This document shows, in pieces, positions 32,695-44,174 of a stretch of 64,000 nt of DNA. Made by a program: the position numbers and the translations under genes. Numbering within the stretch: the first letter of the stretch is position 1; the number at the start of each line of letters is the position of its first letter. The stretch is from positions 2,852,001-2,916,000 of the forward strand of contig CP087210.1 of the NCBI GenBank assembly GCA_020912385.1, written 5' to 3'. The notes under the pieces were generated by a model. The model was not told the DNA's origin. It saw only the letters and a list, made by a program, of their open reading frames with translations, and searched no databases. Source of the DNA: Neofusicoccum parvum (lineage: Eukaryota > Ascomycota > Dothideomycetes > Botryosphaeriales > Botryosphaeriaceae).

Positions 32695-34043
32695 TCCACC
32701 ACGGGACGATGGAATCATTGGATGTGGAGTAGGCCGTCTATTTACATGTACTCATACGTATGTTAGCATGAACATTTCTCAGGTGGATTTAGAGGGTACA
32801 ATCGCAATGTGTAGTATCTTTAGAAACATGCTCTTCGTCATAGATGCGCAAATAGCCCTACCAGTCGATGATCATGTAGCTTCTCCGTGAATCAAGCATG
32901 AACGACGCCAGTGAACAAAAACTCGTAAATCTGGCAGCGCAACAGGCTCGGCAGGCCGCAAGGCAGCTTCGGCTTAGAGAGCAAACAGGATTCTAATCAC
33001 GGCGACGGAGAGACTTCTCGCGGGCTCACCGCTCTCGTGACACCACGGTGCCACCATCACGCGATCGTCAGGCACGTCCACAGGTCAAACCAAAAGTCTT
33101 TGCCTTCCAACACCGCCATTCGTCACCCTCAACCGGCCACAATCACCAACCCGAACACATGCGACCGCAATCCACGACGCGCAACACACACGTGTATCCG
33201 ATCCGCGGAAGCGTCCAACGGCGGGGTCGAGCTGTTGCGACTGTCTCAGAGCGCGCGAGCAAAACTTAAATCCTTCGGCAACCTTCCAATTTAGTCTCCG
33301 GCACTGCCGGATTTGGCACCAGGAGCGACCTCCGCAGCCACGTCTACGACCACGATTGGGCGGAAGACGCGCATAATGAGGAGGCTGGGGCCGCTGTTGG
33401 GAAGTCAAAAATTTCCCGATTGGTGGTGGGAAGTGAGGGGAGAGGGCGGAACCGCAATGCAGAGGGCGGCATGTCTCGTGATTAGTCAGGGTGGGAAGAG
33501 GTTGGCGCCCAAAGGGTAGGTCAAGGCAAGCGGAGGAGACGGCGAGAAGTGAGGCGGCTGACGGCAGGGCGGCTAAAGAGAGGCGAGGCGCGTGTCGTCA
33601 TCTGTGGTGCATTTTCGGGCCGCGACGCAGGGATGCCGCGGATCTTTGAAACCCGGCCGGATCTGCCTTCGACGCCAAAAGCCTAATTTCAGCCCAATTG
33701 GAGGCCTTAATAGTTGGTAGCGTGGAGGTGGGTACGCAGTATGCCAGAGTGCTTGTTCTCCTCATTTGGGGGATCGTCACTGAGCAGTTGCTAACCACCA
33801 GAACGCTCTCCACCATGCAGTTTCGTACCACAGGCCGAATGGATGCAGTGATAATGAAAGATCAATTCATAAACTCCAATACACCATCCTCAAAAGCTTG
33901 CTCCTCATGAGGCTGCAGCCCTGTTGGGCGCCTGAACAACAACTTATTCATGTGTCCTGCACGAAAATAATCCAAAAGTGACCTCAGCCGCTCCAGGCCA
34001 AACGCTTCATCTCCGCCATGCGTGAACGCACATAACCAGCAGC
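32695..34043. other. Convergent intergenic region, GC-rich in its middle
   Basis: Lies between the 3' ends of the GMC gene (plus) and the Arg/Ser-rich gene (minus). The plus-strand frame near 33037-33294 is compositionally biased and has no domain. Nothing else supported. Confidence 0.5.
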
Positions 34044-34844
34044 TCAACGACCGCGAACGGGGGACGCCTCCCACTCGTGATACTCAACCCGGCGCTTCGG
34101 ACGCGAGCGGGAGCGCTCGACGCCCCTCGACCTCGACCTCATCCGAGAACGCGAACGACGACGCGACCTCCTGTCGTCCTCATCGTAGTCGTCGTCACTC
34201 CCCCGGCCCTCCTCCTCGTCCATCTTGCGGGCCTGGTCCGAGAACTCCGTCTGGCGCAGGACGCGCTTGAGGAAGTCGACGGCGTAGAAGCCGGTGACGG
34301 CGGCGTCGGCGATGGGCAGCTTGCCGTTGGCCTTGAGGCGGCCGTTGCGCAGCGCGCCGAACAGCCCGCCCGTGACGGCGGCCGTCGCGCAGCGCGCCCC
34401 CTTCTGCCCGTTCCACGGGCCCGGCTCCGCCCGGCACCGCACCGCCTCCACCGCCGCCGACATGGCCGCCGCCTTGCACGCCTTGGCCACCGTGTACTTC
34501 TCCTGGTCGTTGCCGCCGCCGCCGCCACCCCTGCTGGAGGCCTTCGTCGACCGCTGCCGACGCGGCGGCGACGGTGTGCGCGCCTCCCGCGGCGTCTGCG
34601 CGCCCCGTCGGATCAGACGTCGGCTGCGGTCGTCCTCTGAGTCGGAGAAGTCCGACTCGGTCTCGCTGTCTGAGTCGTAGTAGTAGCGGGCGCGGCCGCG
34701 GATGTGCTGCTTCGGGTAGTCTGGTGCGGTACCGCGAGGAGGCGGCGGCCGGGTCGGTCCTGCGCCTGGGCTTGGGCCCTGGTATGGCCGGTAGGCCTGC
34801 GAGTAGTCCGGCCGGGGAGGGGCGGGGCCGTACTGGTAGTCCAT
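34044..34844 (-). CDS. Arg/Ser-rich protein with conserved Ala/Gly-rich core, function unknown
   Basis: Intronless, 266 residues. The N-terminal 45 residues are Pro/Tyr-rich (MDYQYGPAPPRPDYSQAY), followed by an acidic Ser-rich patch (YYYDSDSETESDFSDSEDD, about 54-72) and basic RS/TP segments. The core (about 117-195) is helical and small-residue rich: it has a KACKAAAMSAAVEAVRCRAEPG block and a GARCATAAVTGGLFGAL block. This pattern occurs in many uncharacterised proteins of filamentous fungi. The C-terminus is again acidic, then an Arg/Ser repeat region (RRSRRRSRSR). The RS ends suggest RNA binding or nuclear location; the core might contact membranes through its glycine-rich helices. I cannot name a function. 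High GC makes shadow frames long on the opposite strand, but codon pattern and composition favour this frame. Confidence 0.7.
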   Translation of the reverse strand: MDYQYGPAPPRPDYSQAYRPYQGPSPGAGPTRPPPPRGTAPDYPKQHIRGRARYYYDSDSETESDFSDSEDDRSRRLIRRGAQTPREARTPSPPRRQRSTKASSRGGGGGGNDQEKYTVAKACKAAAMSAAVEAVRCRAEPGPWNGQKGARCATAAVTGGLFGALRNGRLKANGKLPIADAAVTGFYAVDFLKRVLRQTEFSDQARKMDEEEGRGSDDDYDEDDRRSRRRSRSRMRSRSRGVERSRSRPKRRVEYHEWEASPVRGR

Positions 34845-37800
34845 TGGGAGGATGACGACGCGCGAAGAGGAGACTGGAGCGACTGATCTCGTGACTCGGT
34901 CTGAAGACGCCAGCTTGAATGCCTAAGAAGGTCCGCTGAAGGAAGCCAAAAGAAGAGGATTTGATGAAGAGAAGGGGATGTTATTTAGAGGTCAGGAGAT
35001 GGCTTTGAAGTGATGTTGGATAAAGAGATGGAGCTGAAGCTAGAAAAAGAGACATTGCGGAGAAGCGCTGGTCTTTTCAACAGTCAGGAGATGAGCCTGC
35101 TCTACAGGGACAGCACAGACACGCATGGCCAAGACGTTCGAAGTTGGCAGCAAGAAGACGGGGCATCGAGTTGAGCATTCCCCGATGAGGAACTCCCTGC
35201 TCGATCATCTCGATGGGTACACGTACTGCTGGCTGTTTCCCCGCAAAACGCATGAAGGACTCTCAACGGGTTCCAGCGGGGCCGCGCGGGCCGCTTCAAG
35301 GCCGCTGCTGCCGCGAGGCTCCAGCAAGCCACGTCCCAGGACGAGGAAGCCGCGGCGCCGGATGGCGCATGACGAGCCGCGGGAGATCCACAGCATCGTG
35401 TGGGTGGGAAAACAAATACGAGCCCTGAGTCAGGAACGCGCTGTTGTGATGGTGGAAGCTCGGCCCAGACGCAGTACGCACAGCCTGCAGCCATGGATGC
35501 TGCCATGGACGATAGGGAAATTTGTTGTTGTCGTACGAGATGTACTGGCAGGTACCTAGGTCACGCTGAAACTGGGGTAATCTCGGCCTTCTCACTGGCC
35601 GCCCCAAGGAGCTGCTCATGATTCAGTCAGCAGCCCGCTCCGCATTGCTGTCACTCCAGCGCGGCGGGAGCTATATTGCGGCGCGTAAAAAATCAGGGCA
35701 ATTCTTCTGGCTGTCGAAAGCTTCTGTTCTGACCTCTGACCGGTGTTGACGTCACGCAGGCGGTACCTGTTTAATGTACTTTTTGCGGGTAGGGGCGAAA
35801 CACATAGGCGCTAAGTGTGTCAGACCTCTACTCCTACGCCGGCGCTCCCGCCGGAAGGCCAGCCGCAAAAGCAACGGCTGTGCCCAGCTTTCCGTAGGGG
35901 TCCGACTGGTCGTCTCTGTACCAGCCAGTTGCGCATGCATCCTGCCAACGGATGGATGCGGTCTGGCCACTCAGCGCGTGGTGCCTATTGTGGGCGGAGA
36001 TGCGGGTGCTGGGAGATGCTTGAACGTCTGCCCGAGCTTTGCCTTTTACCTCATTAGGCTTAGCACTCTCCGCTCGTGGTCTCGCCATCCCCGCCTCCAC
36101 ACGCGTCCACTTGCCTGCCCCCACACCCTACTCGCCTCGTTTTATCTCATGTTCAGCCAAACGACCGGCAGATAACTACAGCATGAGCAAACGAACAGCT
36201 CGATCTCTGAATGGTATTATTCCAGAGCGTCAGTCATCGAAATGCTTCCTACAGGCGCGCGGCACAGACACCCAATCGCCTGCGCAGGATGCTCTTCCTA
36301 ATTGCGGAACCAAAATCCATTTGCAATCAATGCTCTGTGTCACAAATTGATTGGTAGGGGACGACTCCGCCGAGACCCTTTCTTGCCCGCAATAAGGAAG
36401 ATATGTCGGTCCGGGGACGAACTCGGAAATGATGTACCAACTGTATATTCCTCGGATGCTTTTGGGCACTAATTTCTTCGCCGTATCAGCAAGGCTTCTG
36501 CCCACATCCAACGTTACCTGATGTACGCGAACTTGCTTTTTCCTGTCTAGATTAGCCTCTCGTACTCGCTAATCTCGATTGATACACTGGCGAGTCTAAG
36601 TCGGCCCGCAGGCTACGACCGGATGTGCTGAGAATGTGGTTGCATTCAACGGTGAGTTCGTGAATAGATCTAGACATTCACTTTACTTTGAGAAATGCAA
36701 GCTCTGATTGTGATCGCTCGGCCTTATCGTCATGCCGAATGATGTTGCTCCGTTCACAAGAGGCAGCGTTCTCGCAGTCGATAAATTACTTAATCACTCC
36801 CAGATATAGATATAATTTCAGCTATTCTTCTCAAAACTGTTGAGATGATACTACCCTGAAGCGGAAAATGTAGTCATCAGACAAGAGGTAAGCGCGAGGC
36901 GGGGGAGCTACGGTGAGGTCTGCTGTGCTGTCATCTGGGTACAGTGACATTCCGCATTCGACACTATGCATGTTCCATGTGAAACAGAGAGCTCCGAGGG
37001 CCATGCAATAGTATCCTTGAAAATATCCGGATGATTGGTGCTTTCTGCGCCATCGAAATGTGGAACGCATATATTGCTGCAGCCTGCAGACACGACGGAC
37101 ATACTCACTTGCGCTGCCGCCGGCGAAACCCCGCGTCGGGTAAGCATGCCTTGACTCAGTGTACTCACGAGATCTTGTAGGGTCATCCGATAAGGTATCA
37201 TGTGCGACCCTTGCTTATGTGGTCGATTTCCCGTTGGGCGTCTGACAGGCAAACGATCGATCTGGCTCAGAATCCTCTGTAGACGCCGTCCGGGTCAGTC
37301 TCCTCCCCCGTTGATTACACTTCATATGAGACCTCTATTCATTCTATAGGTCTATCATGCGTTCACCTGCTTAGAGTAACTCAACCACGTTGCGCTACCG
37401 TTCTGGGTTTGAGTGCGAAATACGGTGTTTCATCTCGCTCGTCGACAAGCCTCCTTGGGCGAGTAAACAACATGATCGCACCGTTTTCTCTCTCTAACAA
37501 GCTTTTCCAGTTCAAATACCGTCATGTGTGCAATTTCTTAATACTTCCACTTAGATACACGGTCTTGAGAGCCCTGTAGCCTCTTGGTAGAACGCCGGAT
37601 GGGCATAAAACGAGGCAGGCAAGAGAGAGTACATTCATAACAGAGCCCAAGCTCCTGTATCACACTTGGGTCAGCAAGCTATGAGATGGATTCAAATTAC
37701 GAGATAAGACTTAGGCTAAGGAGGTATGTAACTGCAAATCTGCGCTTCTAGTCTCATCCGAACTTCTCCTTGGAAACTCCGAACTGTGGTCACTAGAGTT

Positions 37801-39318
37801 ACATTCACCTTCGCTGATGGGACTCTGATCGTGTCAGATTAAATAAAAGCTGAGAGCTCTCGTAACTTTCCAACGGGAAACGGCGCTTGCCAACCTCGAC
37901 GTATCTGTAATACAATCCTGCTGTTACTCCATCGAGTCACTGCGCCTGGAACCTTTGATGTATTCTTTCACTGTTGTATCGACCTTCGGACATCTGGAGG
38001 ACTATGTGCTCGTGTAAGGATCTGAATACCTCACATGAGGATTTCCAACCGGATGTTATCGCACAATTTTGTAATTACAAGATTTTACCATAATGCAACG
38101 AGCCCAAGTACCAAGTGAGCGATCAGGATGTGAGGGGCAAGGCCCACAACATGACACAAGGTCGTAGCGTCGTGCAATAAACTGTAGCGTAGTATTTTCT
38201 ATCGAACGTGCTCTGTACGACATTTACCAAGAGGCTGGTATTTGCGAGGCTCCTTTGCAGAAGCTGGCTTCTACTTGGCCCAATATCCGAGCGCTGAGTG
38301 ATCTGTAAAATCCAACTGTGCTCAAAGCGTTCTCAGCGCAGTGCCAACTATCTCTCGATCTTCACCACGGATTCAAACAGCGTACTAACAGTTTGGTCAC
38401 GAGTCTCTTTGATCCAATGAACCCAGCTGCCGAAGTTCCGCCACTGGAGTCCGGAGCGAAGGTAAGATCGACGTGGCACTGCCACACAAGTGGCTGTGGC
38501 TGAATACGTGGTGGTCCCGATCCGCTAGCGCGCTGTCCGAGCCCGATCGGTAAAGGTCCTTATCCAGACATCATCCCATCTTTATCCTATCTTAGACAAT
38601 TATGTGTCGCATGTATGATCTATACAAATCTTAAGGCTTCGGTCAATACGCCTCGCCAAGCGTTGTAAGAGCATGAGACGTCAGTCAGGAGACGTTGTAG
38701 CTGTGACGGTGTGGGCTACCAGGTAGAGGCGAGCTGTCTTACATCGCGCTGCACCTATCCGCATTGCATCCACCTTCCCGGAACAATTGATTTCGTTTCC
38801 CCAAGCTCGGCTTCTCAGAGTGGATGATCATTTTACACCCTTGGCTTCAAGCGGAGGGTGTTCTTTGGACGCACCGGAGATGCTCTCTTGGTGGGATCAG
38901 TATATTTTATCTGGATTTAGAGATTCATACGGCTCGCTTAGGATAGTGTGCACGTATGACAGCAAACATTCCTAGTGGCTGGCTTCTCCATGATCATGCC
39001 TATATAAGTATAATTGTGTTGTAGTGATTGCTAGACTTAGCCGGATTGCATTTTCGAAATACTTTCTTTCAGATCAGTTTTAAGATTTTTGCTGTTATTA
39101 CCATGAATTGAAGTAGGATATGTTTATGAGGATGCGGCGAAGGAAGAATGATTCGTTGTCAACAAAATGCAAGACGCGATTGTCATCAAAGTGGCTATGA
39201 TCTGAGTTGCATAAAGATTTTGGAAGGCTCTTTGCATTCTACTTTAAGGAGTTTGGCTGTTAGAATATCATATCAATGATACGGTACTCTGCTAATAAAG
39301 ATTCCCTCTATCATCGGT
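34845..39318. other. Large gene-poor region
   Basis: About 4.5 kb with no gene I can support. 34.9-36.2 kb has several overlapping GC-rich frames (for example 35125-35559) without domains. From about 36.5 kb the sequence is AT-rich and almost frame-free, as in decayed repeats, but I found no terminal repeats or transposase relics. Confidence 0.5.
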
Positions 39319-39774
39319 TTAACGAGGACCGAAGCCAGCAGTGGCCTTGGTGCTGAAGACCTTGACAAAGGGCTCCTTAGCCAGGCCGCCGGCAGCCTCA
39401 GAAGAGGCACGAGCCTTCTGCGAGTACTCAGTCTTCTGGTGAGCCTCCCAAGCCTCCTTGTTCTTGTACCTGGAGGTTTTTAATTAGCAAGAGGCCTCTT
39501 TCTGGTAGCTGAGGGTCACAGGAAAGGGGAAAGACACGGTGGACTTACTGCTGGAAAATGATGAACTCGCCATCCTCATTCTCGTGGATGCGGAAGACAA
39601 GGCAGTCGGGCTCGTTCTTCTCGACTTCAGCGGCGAGGCGGGAGAAGCCCTCGAGAGCCTGATGTTATGGATGAGCAAATGTGGTCTGCCTTGAATGGTA
39701 GGTAGAATGGGACGTACAACGGCCTTGTGCTCGGCCTTGGGGGTGATGATGGCAATAACGCTGATCTCAGACAT
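39319..39774 (-). CDS. Small ABM-domain (antibiotic biosynthesis monooxygenase) protein
   Basis: Three exons (39774-39718, 39658-39549, 39469-39319) give 105 residues. The fold pattern is that of the dimeric alpha/beta ABM barrel: strand MSEISVIAIITPK, helix with ALEGFSRLAAEVEKNEP, strand CLVFRIHEN, strand EFIIFQQYKNKEAWEAH, helix SEYSQKAR-like, final strand FVKVFSTKA. Members act as cofactor-free monooxygenases on quinols and related molecules, or as stress-related proteins of unknown substrate. No signal peptide, so probably cytosolic. A clear TATA box about 115 nt upstream and the codon choice (GCC, AAG, CTC preferred) suggest strong expression. All three exons are needed for a complete domain, and the phases agree. 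Confidence 0.9.
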
Positions 39775-39887
39775 TTTGAAGGTGGTGGGAAAGGCTTCTG
39801 AACGAAGTGTTGAGAGTGTGTGGTTGTAGTTGCTGGTGTGATGGAAAGTGTTGTGATGATACCTTAAGCTGTGGGGAGTCCCCTCCA

Positions 39888-39894
39888 TTTTATA
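39888..39894 (-). promoter_or_regulatory. TATA box of the ABM gene
   Basis: TATAAAA on the minus strand (TTTTATA on the plus), about 115 nt before the ATG at 39774. Confidence 0.6.
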
Positions 39895-40652
39895 CTTCAA
39901 CTCTCTCCATGCATCTTCACCCAACTCCTAGACTCCCTCAGCCTAGACCGCCATTGTGGTGCCATTCGAAACTTGCGGCACGCCCTCCGAAACCTTCTCT
40001 CGCAATCGTATCCCCTGATGAGGCCGCGTACAGCAGTACGGCTATGTTGTGTGCGGAACCAAGCAAGCCGCTTGCATCTGGATAAATCGGCGTGAGGCAC
40101 CCGGCAGCTTCCGGCAGCATCCGCACCGCAATGCAAGCCACAAGCCAAGCCTCTTAGGCGGCGCAGTCACTGACTATTAGGGTCCAGATAGGTGCTGTGG
40201 TGGCACGATGTGGCTGACCGGTGAGGCAATTCAGCTATCTCCACGCCTTGGCGGAGATCTGGGCTCTGCAAAGCGTTGTGGACAGTGAGCGAGCATAACT
40301 CAGCGGTGTGGGGATGAAACACACATGTTCGGATTCGATCCGCGCAATCCGACTCGGGATCTGATACAGATTCGGGATCGCGCTTGGCGGCTCGGGATGC
40401 TCCCGAGGGCGAGATGCGTCTGTGTGTTGGAGGCTTGAGCTCGGGCCGAATCTGGAAGTTTATGGGGCTATGTGTCTAGAGCTTTGGTGGCGGGGCATTC
40501 AATGAGGGGCTTGTGGCGTAATGTGAGGGTTATGCTCAGAGTTTCGGGTATTTCAGACCCGAATTGTGCAAAGTATGTAGCGGGGCTCATTTTACCAGCA
40601 TCGTAAATGATCCTGGGCGGCGAGAGCCAAGAAGATATCAATTACGAAAAGG

Positions 40653-40677
40653 AGACATACTACGTAGTAGTATGTCT
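40653..40677. repeat. Perfect 11-bp palindrome with 3-bp spacer
   Basis: Arms AGACATACTAC (40653-40663) and GTAGTATGTCT (40667-40677) flank GTA. Pairing stops at the next bases on both sides. It lies in non-coding sequence; it could bind a dimeric regulator or be a repeat end. Confidence 0.75.
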
Positions 40678-42394
40678 AATAGCATCTTGACTCGGCTGTC
40701 GCCGGTTTTGGTATCCACTTATTGTTCTGAAGAGCCCGCTCTTCTCTTAATAAGGTAGGTGTATAATCGTGGAAGCTTTACTTTACGCACTCTGTAGGAA
40801 GCCTAAGCCACGACTCAGAACCACTCATTTGTGTGATCGAGTCAGTCGGTGCCGTCGGGGAAGAGCTGCCGCTCCGAGTCGCGGATGGTTGAGATTCCGT
40901 GCCTTGTAAGCTCGCTTCGACATCTATTCCATTTAACCGGCCGTGAAGATACCTAGCTGTGTTGCGAAATTTTACTCCACGCCGCTAACGGTAACTCCAG
41001 GATAACGCCGGCTTCCATGTCACCGGCTTTAGTCTTCACCGTCGGTCCCGGCCATTAACTCTCGATTGATGCAGAGCTTAACCGTTCATCGGTGACAGGA
41101 AAGGCTGGAAGAAAGTCTTTTCAGCATCAGTACACCATTCACAGAGAGAACAGGCCAAAGAATTTATGACGTTGATTTTCTGTACACCTGCAGTTATCGA
41201 TTCGATGACAATGGTAAAAGTGGGCACGACCAATTAGCTAAAACTCTCAGGATATCCCGCCAGGTAATCAACTCACACGGAAGCAACCCTTTTAATGTGG
41301 AAATCCAGATCCTATCAATTGGTCGTGGGAATTGACTGTTCATCGATGGGGCTTTGAAGCGAGAATTTTGGTGAACCTTCATCCCGCTTTCGGCTCGCAT
41401 CGGGCGGACCCATGCTTCAGCTCGTACTGCTGTACTTATTGACCTCACCAGGAACCAATACTTCTACTATAGGAATATTAATAGCTCTGCAAGGCAATGG
41501 TCTCCCTAGCAATGGAATGGCACTCTTGCGATAGTCCTCGATGTAATTGGCGCGAATCTTTCGAAAAGGGATTGGGCCCTGGGAGAGTAAGATGGCAGGG
41601 TGTATGGCTTGCGTACCTTCATCGTTCAATACGTGTTGTTTCTTGTTTGCGATGAACTGAGTGGAGAGACTCATGGTCTGTCAGTTGTTTGCTGACGAAT
41701 ATGGTGTCTGTAGCAAGGCTTCCATTTCGATGGGGCCAGTCTCTGATGCAGACTAAAGCCAACAAGGCCGCTGCTGATGTCGAGAAGATGAGCTGCACGA
41801 CGTGGAGCTAGTAGTTGAGTGATGTAGAAGAAATGTGCAAGCGGTGAAGACCTTGTGTTGTCGAAGAACGAGCGAATTACAGACGGGACCACCCTCGTCG
41901 ACAAAAACACAGGTTGATAACCACTTTCGCACGAGAAAAAGAAACAAAGCAAATATCCTGTACGGAGCTCGGAAAACGAGGTCCAGATCTTGAAAGCCGT
42001 CTTCCGGAACTCATCTGAACTGGTCCATAACATCGTAGGTAGTTGAGGTGATCGTCCAAACACCGTCGTGAATTCGATGTTCTTCTTCGCGTGGACGACT
42101 GCTTCGACTCTGCCCGGCAGAGAACTGCATAGAAGGCCGAAGCCGAGCAGCTGGGAGAACGTCACAACCAGATGAGGTTGCGAGGCGGAGTTGCCGTAGA
42201 CTTCACTGTCAGAGAGTGCGAGTGATTGGGCTGCGGGCTATGACGTATTTGGCCAAGCGGCGGGTGATCGGCGGACAGGGGTGCTTCAGGAGCTCCGGAT
42301 TCTGTGCGCGCCCACGCTCTCACCGTGCACCTCTGCCTCCGCCTTGACACCTCGCTTCCTCAACTCCTCCAGCACCCACGGCCGCCACGTCAAG

Positions 42395-43385
42395 ATGAGG
42401 GTCTCAATCACCGCCAGCCTCGGTCTCTTCGCTGCCGCCGTCTTTGCTCACGGCGAGCACGGTGTCCCCGAGGTGCCCGCCGACGCCGACTGGGCCACGC
42501 GCCACATGGCCGGTAAGCTCGCCCGCCAACCACCCACTCGCTGGCGGAGCCTCGCGATATGATCTGGAGGCGTGTCGCCTCTCCGGACGCATAACTGGGG
42601 GGCCAATCGCTGCTGCACGCCGCCAAATCACTCCTTTCATCCCTTATCTCGGCGGCGCTCGTACTGTCAACACCCGGACCGACTGACTGACCGCTACCAC
42701 TGCAGAGGAGCACCATATCACCTCCTTCGATGCCGGAACGTTCTTCGCCCTCCACGACTACGACAGTACCGGCAAGTGGTCACCCGATGACGTTCGCAAA
42801 ACGTACGGCCTGCTGGATGAGAGCGCCGCCACCGTTCCACAATCCAAGAAGGACGAGGTCGTAAAGATCGTGTTCCAATTGTTCGACAAAGACGACAGCG
42901 GTGATATTAGCAAGGAGGAATACATCGAGACAACCAATAATGGCGTTAAGCTGCCCGATTTCGGTACTGGGCCCGGCCACCATGGTGATGACGAATACGA
43001 GTATGAGTATGTGGTGCATATTCTCAGACGAGGAGCTTTGCGATTCTCGAGCTCCATGGTGGCGTGGAAAACCGGCTTAGAAGCATCATGCCTATTGCCT
43101 TGTTGAGCTCAAATAGGCATGGAAGAGTCATCGCTAACGCACCTCTCAGAATCCACCATTTTGAAAAGTACCACGGCGGAGATGACGTAAAGGAGGAGGA
43201 TTTAATTCATCCGGAGGACGTAAGACTTCGCGAATATCGCCATGTGGTCCAATTATCTGACGCTATTCCAGATTGCGCACTTTGCGAAGCACGACCGACT
43301 AGACGAAGAGGCCGAGAAGCTGGAGGCGCAAGAGAGGCTGAGCATAGTCGAGGCAAACATCCCAGCGAAGTTTCGACGGAACTAG
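42395..43385 (+). CDS. Secretory-pathway EF-hand protein
   Basis: Four exons (42395-42512, 42706-43006, 43150-43219, 43272-43385) encode 200 residues. A signal peptide (about 1-18) is followed by the block ADADWATRHMAEEHHI, which is well conserved in this family of filamentous-fungal proteins. Two EF-hand loops follow: D57-Y-D-S-T-G-K-W-S-P-D-D68 (position 12 is Asp rather than Glu) and the canonical D100-K-D-D-S-G-D-I-S-K-E-E111. A His/Asp/Glu-rich stretch (GPGHHGDDEYEYEIHHFEKYH) may add metal sites. The C-terminus ends IVEANIPAKF-like, the usual end for the family. It recalls nucleobindin-type secretory calcium proteins but lacks their DNA-binding and zipper parts. No HDEL retention signal, so it is probably secreted or Golgi-located. 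The GTATGT donor of exon 2 was chosen because it restores the conserved EYEYEIHHFEKYH. Confidence 0.9.
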
Positions 43386-43412
43386 ATACTACTTACCTGT
43401 GTTTTTTAATAG

Positions 43413-43826
43413 TATCTGCGTCGCGTTTCCTCCCACCCGTTATATGACATACTCTTGGCGACCGAGCAGCGGTTGTGGGATGAGGCTTACCTGGTGCTTA
43501 TGCTGGCGGTCGCAGCTATCTACGCCTGGTCTATTTTAATGACTGGAATCTTCGAATGGCCGCGCTTCAACGGCCTCGCTCCTCGAAACGCCGTCGGGCA
43601 CATCTTCGAGGCGCAGGCGCATGCGCAACGGGAAACGCTCCAGGAACGCAACGAGCGTCGGGCGCGGGCAATGCTTGATTGGCTGGACGTGCGGTTCCTC
43701 GATATCGATCCCCTGCAGGACATCAACCCTGGCTGGACTTCCTATCCGCTAGCACAATCCGTCCTGGGCTGGAGCCTCCTGATTTTCATTCCTACGATCT
43801 CGATTATTCAGGCGTTCCACGGCTGA
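43413..43826 (+). CDS. Small membrane protein or alternative last exon; 5' end unresolved
   Basis: An open frame of 137 codons starts directly after a strong splice acceptor (GTGTTTTTTAATAG) and ends in TGA at 43826. It has a hydrophobic helix near the start (YLVLMLAVAAIYAWSILMTG), a charged middle (QAHAQRETLQERNERRARAM) and a second hydrophobic segment near the C-terminus (VLGWSLLIFIPTISIIQAF), so two membrane passes. I do not recognise the family. The first in-frame ATG is at 43500. Either a short 5' exon lies upstream, translation starts at 43500, or the frame is an alternative 3' exon of the EF-hand gene: the donor after 43219 is phase 0 and would join it in frame. Confidence 0.5.
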   Translation, partial: YLRRVSSHPLYDILLATEQRLWDEAYLVLMLAVAAIYAWSILMTGIFEWPRFNGLAPRNAVGHIFEAQAHAQRETLQERNERRARAMLDWLDVRFLDIDPLQDINPGWTSYPLAQSVLGWSLLIFIPTISIIQAFHG

Positions 43827-44174
43827 CCAGCGGATGACTGCAGGCCCTCTCGGCGCAGAATTGGGTTGCGCAACATGACGCATGTGCTGCACGTTAGAAA
43901 TGAGGTACAGAGCGAAATTGACTGGTTGGGACAGTTTTTTCTTCTTTGATCTGCGTGCATCTCTTCCCATCCACTTTGGCTTCGCCGGTGAACCTCAGTC
44001 GGCAACTGTATTCGGGATCGGCGGGCGTGCATGCGATACCGAAGCGTTGCTAATGCCGTCGCCAGCGTCGACATCCGGCGTCTCCCGGAGCACGATCACT
44101 GATGCGATCGCGGACGCAGCAACGGGATGTTCTTGGCCCACTTGGGCTGGCCGCCAGCGCGCGTAGTGGTCTGA
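43827..44174. other. Convergent spacer
   Basis: 348 bp between a plus-strand and a minus-strand gene end. No gene seen. Confidence 0.5.

Larger units (their letters stand above)
39775..42394. other. Divergent intergenic region
   Basis: Separates the ABM gene (minus) from the EF-hand gene (plus). It contains the ABM TATA box and a perfect short palindrome at 40653-40677. A minus-strand frame at about 41671-42234 reads like coding sequence in its first half but could not be built into a gene. Confidence 0.5.

Noticed and set aside
34077..34640. Long plus-strand frame opposite the Arg/Ser-rich gene
   Set aside because: Antisense shadow of the RS-rich and Ala/Gly-rich coding sequence.
35125..35559. 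Plus-strand frame of 144 codons
   Set aside because: Overlaps comparable frames on the minus strand and has no domain.
41417..42235. Possible minus-strand gene (segment with VVTFSQLLGFGLLCSSLPGR, and a short spliced frame from ATG 41674)
   Set aside because: The first segment reads like coding sequence, but I could not find a start exon or a consistent set of introns; left unresolved.
42758..43057. Minus-strand frames opposite the EF-hand gene
   Set aside because: Antisense to well-supported EF-hand exons.
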